From Cyclobacteriaceae bacterium (GTDB taxonomy: Bacteria; Bacteroidota; Bacteroidia; Cytophagales; Cyclobacteriaceae), in assembly GCA_020832305.1 (NCBI GenBank), contig JAFIEV010000010.1, positions 217,996 to 281,995 of the forward strand: DNA of 64,000 nucleotides, written 5' to 3'. This document shows positions 61,809 through 64,000 of this stretch, piece by piece. Under the pieces are notes generated by a model, which ran no database searches, was not told the DNA's origin, and was given only the letters and a program-made list of their open reading frames with translations. Numbering within the stretch: the first letter of the stretch is position 1; each line of letters begins with the position of its first letter. The translations under genes and the position numbers were made by a program.

Positions 61809-61941
61809 TGATTCTTTTTGCCATATATGATTTTTCTAAGCAGGATACTTTGTTTCTGTAAAGTAGAAATTTTGACTTTTAAACAATGAGAATAAGGGCA
61901 TATAAGCAGTAACTTTTAAACCATCTATAAATAAATATATA

Positions 61942-62292
61942 ATGAAATATGTAAATGAGGTTGTTGATCAGGTACTTGTACTTCGATTTGAAGGCGATCT
62001 GATCGGAGAAAACCACGGATCTGAATTGGTTTCTCTGGTACATGATCATCTCAATAAAAACATCATTTTGTGTGCTATTGATATTTCCGGTGTTCGATAT
62101 ATCAACAGCAGTGGTATAGGTGTACTAATCACCATGCTTACAAAATTCAGAAACAAAGGAGGTGAAGTGGTCTTGATAAAACCTTCTAAAACAGTAGAAA
62201 AGTTGTTACACTTAACCAAGCTGAATTCCATTTTCGGGATATTTGATACCGAAAAAGAAGCGATGGAGGAACTTAAAAAGAGTGAGTTATGA
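61942..62292 (+). CDS. STAS-domain protein, anti-sigma-factor-antagonist type
   Basis: A 116-residue single STAS domain like SpoIIAA/RsbV, which bind and release partner-switch kinases. The phosphorylatable region is ISGVRYINSSGIGVLITML, with S56/S57 at the SpoIIAA phosphoserine position; the residue before is Asn (N55) rather than the usual Asp. The rest (GGEVVLIKPSKTVEKLLHLTKL) fits the fold. No RsbW-like kinase or sigma factor is in the window. It overlaps purA by four bases (ATGA), so the two are translationally coupled. Confidence 0.88.
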   Translation: MKYVNEVVDQVLVLRFEGDLIGENHGSELVSLVHDHLNKNIILCAIDISGVRYINSSGIGVLITMLTKFRNKGGEVVLIKPSKTVEKLLHLTKLNSIFGIFDTEKEAMEELKKSEL

Positions 62293-63566
62293 AGGTAGAT
62301 GTTATATTGGGTCTTCAATGGGGCGATGAAGGAAAAGGTAAGATCGTTGATGTGCTCGCACCGGAATATGATGTAATAGCAAGATTTCAGGGAGGCCCTA
62401 ATGCCGGCCATACACTTGAATTTGATAATATTAAACATGTTCTTCATCAGATACCAAGTGGGATGTTCCGGAAAAACACGCTAAATGTAATTGGCAATGG
62501 GGTGGTACTTGACCCTGTGATTTTTAAAAAGGAAATTGAGAAGCTTGCCCCCTATGGTTTAGATCCAAGAGCCAATCTCGTAGTTTCTACTAAAGCACAG
62601 CTGATTCTTCCTACGCATCGTTTATTGGATCAGGCTTATGAACAATCAAAAGGTGATAACAAAATTGGTTCTACCCTTAAGGGAATTGGACCTGCCTATC
62701 AGGATAAAATTGCAAGAGCCGGAATTCGCACAGGTGATATTCTCAGCAAAAATTTTGAAGAGAAGTTAAATCAGCTTATGTCTAAACACCTTGAAATTCT
62801 GGCAGACTACCCGCTGGAATATGATTTCCCAACTCTCAAAAAAGAATTTTCTGAAGCCATAGATTTTCTGAAGAGCTTTAAACTTGTCGATACTACATAT
62901 TTAATTAACGATAAGCTTCAGGATGGACATAAAATACTTGCAGAAGGTGCACAAGGTTCTATGCTGGATATCGACTTTGGCAGCTATCCATTTGTAACCA
63001 GTTCTAATACAACCACACCAGGTGTATGTACAGGATTGGGAGTGGCGCCCTCGAAAATTGGCAGAGTCTATGGTATTTTCAAGGCTTATTGTACCAGAGT
63101 AGGAAGCGGACCATTTCCAACGGAACTGTTTGATGAAGAAGGAGAACTGATAAGATCGGAGGGAAGAGAATATGGAGCTACTACCGGCCGCCCCAGAAGG
63201 TGTGGCTGGATCGATATACCTGCCCTTAAGTATGCCATCATGATCAATGGGGTAACAGACCTCATTATGATGAAGGCAGACGTGCTTAGCATATTTGATG
63301 AAATAAAAGTTTGTACCCATTACATGTTTGAAGATGGAACGGTAAGCGATCGCTTTCCAAATGATTTGTGCAGCGAAAAAATAGTGCCGGTATATCAAAC
63401 GCTAAAGGGCTGGAAAACAGATTTGAGCAGTACTACAGATGAAAAAAAATTCCCAGATGAGCTTGTTCAATACATTGCAAGGCTTGAAGAACTTCTTTCC
63501 ACTCCAATTGTGATGGTTTCTTTAGGACCCGGAAGAAATCAAACCATCAAGCGGCAACTTTTTTAA
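62289..63566 (+). CDS. purA: Adenylosuccinate synthetase
   Basis: The GTP-dependent first committed step from IMP to AMP. The 425-residue protein begins MKVDVILGLQWGDEGKGKI, the P-loop-like IMP/GTP-binding start with the catalytic Asp of GDEGKGK. Further signatures are FQGGPNAGHTLEF, STLKGIGPAYQDKIARAGIR, EGAQGSMLDIDFGSYPFVTSS, and the arginine-rich ATTGRPRRCGWID near the C-terminus. Its ATG lies inside the STAS stop region (ATGA overlap). A strong hairpin terminator follows. Confidence 0.97.
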   Translation: MKVDVILGLQWGDEGKGKIVDVLAPEYDVIARFQGGPNAGHTLEFDNIKHVLHQIPSGMFRKNTLNVIGNGVVLDPVIFKKEIEKLAPYGLDPRANLVVSTKAQLILPTHRLLDQAYEQSKGDNKIGSTLKGIGPAYQDKIARAGIRTGDILSKNFEEKLNQLMSKHLEILADYPLEYDFPTLKKEFSEAIDFLKSFKLVDTTYLINDKLQDGHKILAEGAQGSMLDIDFGSYPFVTSSNTTTPGVCTGLGVAPSKIGRVYGIFKAYCTRVGSGPFPTELFDEEGELIRSEGREYGATTGRPRRCGWIDIPALKYAIMINGVTDLIMMKADVLSIFDEIKVCTHYMFEDGTVSDRFPNDLCSEKIVPVYQTLKGWKTDLSSTTDEKKFPDELVQYIARLEELLSTPIVMVSLGPGRNQTIKRQLF

Positions 63567-63583
63567 GAGGATTTCTGTAACCT

Positions 63584-63660
63584 AAAAATAAAATCTGCGT
63601 TATTATATTTTGCTACAGGCGGTAAAACGAAGATTTTTAGCGTAGATTTTATTTTTTTTA
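63584..63660 (+). terminator. Terminator after purA
   Basis: A 16-bp stem, AAAAATAAAATCTGCG (63584-63599) with CGTAGATTTTATTTTT (63641-63656), contains one G-T pair and encloses a 41-base loop that can pair further. A T-rich tract follows. It lies 18 bases after the purA stop and separates purA from the downstream promoters. Confidence 0.65.
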
Positions 63661-63680
63661 AAAAAAGTTCTCAAATCCTA

Positions 63681-63710
63681 TTGCTAATAAAAATGACTGT
63701 TTTACCTTTG
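63681..63710 (+). promoter_or_regulatory. First of two tandem rRNA-type promoters
   Basis: TTG (63681-63683), 19 bases, then TAccTTTG (63703-63710), an exact match to the Bacteroidota consensus. The bases after it (CAGTCCGCTTT) resemble those after the second promoter, which suggests a duplicated promoter plus start region. Confidence 0.7.
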
Positions 63711-63815
63711 CAGTCCGCTTTGAAAGAGAGCGCTTGCCATAGTTGATATAGACTGTAGAAAATGTAGTTTTGATGATTTGGTTTGGATTTGGCAAAAATT
63801 TTTTTTCACAATAGT

Positions 63816-63846
63816 TTGGAAGTTTAAAATAAAACTTTCACCTTTG
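63816..63846 (+). promoter_or_regulatory. Second of two tandem rRNA-type promoters
   Basis: TTG (63816-63818), 20 bases, then CAccTTTG (63839-63846), one mismatch from consensus. CATCCGCTTTTGG follows, close to the sequence after promoter 1. A boxA-like GTTCTTTGA at 63983-63991, near the window end, is typical of the leader before 16S rRNA. The 434-base stretch 63567-64000 otherwise holds only the purA terminator and no gene. Confidence 0.65.
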
Positions 63847-64000
63847 CATCCGCTTTTGGAGGAGACGCCTTGGGTTGGGATAAAAAAGTGGCAGATATCT
63901 ACTGATAAGTGGTAGAGATTTCGATAGGATTTAATAGTTAGATATTACTGAGATGTAGGGTTTAATTATTGTAGTTCTAAAAGTTCTTTGAGGAAATGAT

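Noticed and set aside
63681..63846. The two similar promoter regions read as a mobile-element repeat or CRISPR-like array
   Set aside because: There are only two degenerate copies, and the similarity is confined to the -7 element and start region, which fits tandem rRNA promoters.

Overview
This is a stretch of Bacteroidota chromosome, most likely from the order Cytophagales; no finer placement can be supported. The lineage is indicated by gldH next to a RicT/PSP1 gene, an Oar-type TonB-dependent receptor, a GWxTD protein, several lipoprotein signal peptides, a stand-alone dnaK, and promoters of the Bacteroidota form (TTG, 17-22 bases, then TAnnTTTG). The DNA is AT-rich with tightly packed genes on both strands. 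I see no insertion sequence, prophage, integron or CRISPR array.

Layout. Positions 1-5000 hold the end of an FG-GAP/VCBS repeat protein, a vanadium haloperoxidase/PAP2 protein and a clan-A glycoside hydrolase. Positions 5000-11800 hold a small outer-membrane barrel protein, an aldehyde dehydrogenase, a TPR histidine kinase with its LuxR-type response regulator, a secreted metallophosphoesterase and a membrane-anchored GyrI-like protein. Positions 12000-14500 hold a divergent GH43/GH26 pair for plant polysaccharide. Positions 14500-30800 are largely housekeeping: a tandem CDGSH protein, a CoA-binding protein, an FAD oxidoreductase, meaB, dnaK, a methyltransferase, a GWxTD protein, rlmB, mannose-1-phosphate guanylyltransferase, recQ, purD, ricT, gldH and a Nudix hydrolase. 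Positions 30800-38200 hold a GH97 lipoprotein, a peroxiredoxin, and an Oar-type receptor followed by a two-domain fasciclin lipoprotein. Positions 38300-48400 hold an unrecognised protein, miaA, a CBS protein, an exported AGE-type epimerase, an AlkB alkane hydroxylase, an aldo/keto reductase, an M20 peptidase, a phosphate-type porin and a SIS isomerase.

Positions 48600-53140 carry an ABC-HlyD-TolC operon of type I secretion layout. The ABC ATPase domain keeps Walker A but lacks recognisable Q-loop, LSGGQ, Walker B aspartate and H-loop histidine residues. This is the most unusual object in the window. Positions 53140-63600 return to core genes: hldD, queD, lpxB, clpX-clpP-tig, a tRNA-Leu(UAG), rel, and a STAS gene translationally coupled to purA. 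The last 400 bases hold the purA terminator, two tandem promoters with related start regions, and a boxA-like sequence, which together suggest that an rRNA operon begins just beyond the window.

How the genes work together. Carbohydrate genes (GH-A, GH43, GH26, GH97, AGE epimerase) are scattered rather than arranged as a classical susC/susD locus. Envelope genes (hldD, lpxB, the guanylyltransferase, gldH, HlyD/TolC, porin, Oar receptor) fit a gliding, polysaccharide-degrading Gram-negative lifestyle. Starts were moved inward from the longest open frame wherever a signal peptide, a conserved N-terminus or a predicted promoter favoured a later codon.
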